This document shows, one piece after another, positions 62,229 to 64,000 of a stretch of 64,000 bases of DNA. This stretch comes from Cymbidium sinense (lineage: Eukaryota; Streptophyta; Magnoliopsida; Asparagales; Orchidaceae). The notes beneath the pieces were generated by a model. The model was not told where the DNA came from, did not search any database, and saw nothing but the letters and a program-made list of their open reading frames with translations. Made by a program: the position numbers and the translations under genes. Numbering within the stretch: the stretch's first letter is position 1; each line of letters begins with the position of its first letter. Location: positions 281,530,413-281,594,412 of the forward strand of contig CM038215.1 in the NCBI GenBank assembly GCA_021442155.1. Direction: 5' to 3'.

Positions 62229-63268
62229 TGTTGAGTGCTAGAAAATCAGTTGCGGTAGAGTGAAAGTTTATCTTAGCTTTGTTGTGAAATCCACACAAAC
62301 ACACATATTTAAAAGAGTGAACAAGAAAACTTAATTTTACGTGGAAAACCTCGAAAAGAGGGAAAAACCACGGGGCCTAACCCAGTAAAAATCTTCCACT
62401 ATGTATTTGTTTTGAGTACAAGTTTTCCGACACGGATTACAAAATTGTATAGAAGGGCGACAATGGGAATCCCAAAATTAGACAACAACAACCATATAGT
62501 CACGTTTAGGTAAATGTGCTAGCGAGATGATGGAAACAACCACTGACGATGAAGGTCGTCATGATGGAGACCGGCGAAGATGGCCGTCGAGGATCAGGGG
62601 CGGTGATCGACGATGGTAGTCGGCGGTGGTGAACGGCGTCGGTGGTCGGTGATGATGACCGGCGACGATGGTTGATGACGATGACCGGCGACGAGGGCCA
62701 GCGGTAGTGGTCGGCAGTGACGACCGGCAACGGAGATTGATGACGGCAAGGATCAGCGGTGGCGGCTGACGGCAGCGGCAGGAGATATTGGTTGGTAACC
62801 AACGGGGGTGGTCGGCGACCGTCGAGTGGTGGCACGATTATGTCTGGAGGATTTTCAAGCTTTAGAACTCGCCTCTTGTTTGGCCTCATATGAGGAATGG
62901 ACTATTTATAGATGGAGGAGTGACATCTCTATAAATACATGCAAAATCAAACTCCACTTCATGGACAACTCAAAATGATTCCTTTGATCTTGATGTATTT
63001 TAAGTATTTGAATGCTCAAATGAAGTTAATTATGAGATCTTGGGCTCACCGTCCGAGATGCTCGATTTGACTTTAAACACTCCATGTTTGAGAGTTATTT
63101 AGGGATTTAAATGACATCCCAGAGTTTTCAAGGATATTTTAAGTGCTTGATCTCACCGTTCAACTTCGATGTTGCTTTTAGCATCAAGATTCATGCTTCG
63201 ACTAGTATTTTAAGTGTCATATCAGGAATATCGATTAGATGAAAATTTTAAAATTTTAGTTTCTAACA
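62229..63268 (-). mobile_element. Copia-type LTR in reverse orientation, copy 2
   Basis: Minus-strand ends TGTTAGAAAC (63,268) and ACTCAACA (62,229), TATA box near 62,905, and the clearer R/U5 hallmark (acgtggaaaacctcg and ggaaaaaccacgg on the + strand) at 62,338-62,375. About 70 bases longer than copy 1, mostly in the CGG/GATGG-rich stretch at 62,520-62,830. The minus open frame at 62,506-62,889 is a product of this GC-rich repeat-like stretch. Confidence 0.65.
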
Positions 63269-63355
63269 TTTACTAATAATAAGATAATTATTTATGCATT
63301 TTTAATGAAAAATCTAATGGAAGATAATATGTATGTTTGCTAAATTAAGTAAATT

Positions 63356-63411
<56 letters not shown>

Positions 63412-64000
63412 GTATTTTTTTGTGGTTATTTAATTACATTTTTTTCTTTCAAATTTACAAATATTATTTAATTAATTTCTGCTTTTAATTTTATAAATAA
63501 ATATTTAATTTATTAATTTTGAATTTGATTATATTATTATTATTATTATATTTAAGTTATGAAAACATTATAATAATTAAACTATAATCTTTCAATTGTA
63601 TTAAAAATTATGACTAATTTTCTAAATTTAAAGTCTTAATATTTCTAAAATTAATTTCATGACAAAAAATATAAGTTTTGAATTAAAATTAATTTTTGAA
63701 TTTCTGATTCATATTCTTGAACAAATATTTATCTTCCTCTGCAAAATTATCAATTAACCGCTTTCTTGTTATACTCTTCTCATCCACAATGAAACCCTAA
63801 CACCTTTTCTTATTAAAAAATAAACTAAATCTAAAGTTTCTATATTTAGAAGAAAAAAATGAACCTAGGTTAAGCTTTACCTTTGAGTTAGATGAGGAAA
63901 AAAAAAAAAGACGAGCCATAATCTTTGATATATTCGCTCTAATGTGGACTTCAACTCTTTGCTTCTCTTCTCTCTTCCTCTACATCTCTCAGTTTCTCTC
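63269..64000. other. AT-rich end of the window
   Basis: Matches 22,654-23,350, including the (AT)n tract and the leader-like CT-rich stretch. The sequence stops inside the CT repeat. Confidence 0.5.
63360..63409. repeat. (AT)n microsatellite, copy 2
   Basis: About 50 bases of alternating TA, twice the length seen in copy 1. Confidence 0.95.

Larger units (their letters stand above)
51017..64000. repeat. Segment B', second copy (runs off the window)
   Basis: Direct repeat of 10,514-23,376 at an offset of about 40,500 rising to 40,650. It is slightly longer than copy 1, mainly in the GC-rich part of the minus-strand LTR (62,520-62,830), in the AT microsatellite at 63,360 and in the MITE at 60,824. 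It has one private replacement of 127 bases at 52,298-52,424. The sequence ends inside the CT-rich tract equivalent to 23,340. Confidence 0.97.

Overview
The window is AT-rich nuclear DNA from a flowering plant. The signs are plant-type GT/AG introns, Ty1/copia and Mutator-like elements, MITEs, solo LTRs, a plant mobile domain (PMD) gene and fragments of a plant UFD1 gene. I cannot name the species. I see no intact host gene; almost everything recognisable is transposon-derived or a broken gene.

The main structure is a long direct duplication. Segment A (1-10,416) recurs at 33,617-44,405, and segment B (10,514 to about 23,376) recurs from 51,017 to the window end. Between the copies, 23.4-33.6 kb is single-copy; it holds a long AT microsatellite, a degenerate Mutator transposase piece, a broken Ty1/copia element (27.2-31.65 kb) and a 279-bp MITE. 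The order is A, B, unique, A', copy-2-only interval, B'. This fits a tandem repeat with a period of about 33.6 kb, whose second unit runs off the window. It also fits two haplotypes placed head-to-tail by an assembler.

Segment A holds no confident gene: ATGGT-rich degenerate repeats, about 2.5 units of a roughly 310-bp tandem repeat, a CCA-rich block and one identical small ORF without an ATG. Segment B holds, on the minus strand, a Mutator (mudrA-like) transposase followed by a PMD gene. To the right lie a solo LTR with a clear ACTAT target duplication, a DUF4283 (LINE ORF1-like) reading frame, two splice-bounded exon-like fragments, a Harbinger-type MITE and a copia-type LTR in reverse orientation.

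The 6.6 kb present only in copy 2 (about 44.42-51.02 kb) explains a difference between the two PMD genes. It carries the PMD 3' exons, a four-unit array of a roughly 175-bp repeat, two perfect hairpins and a multi-exon UFD1 pseudogene. The same 175-bp repeat occurs as two units between the transposase and the PMD gene, so the PMD gene is bracketed by arrays of one repeat. Copy 1 appears to have lost the left bracket and the PMD 3' end by a deletion whose junction carries a 24-bp direct repeat.

The two copies differ by many 1-6 base indels at C/G-containing words, and these break the reading frames at different places in each copy. Part of the apparent gene decay may therefore be sequencing error. 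Many of the longest open frames start at TTG or GTG and are not genes.
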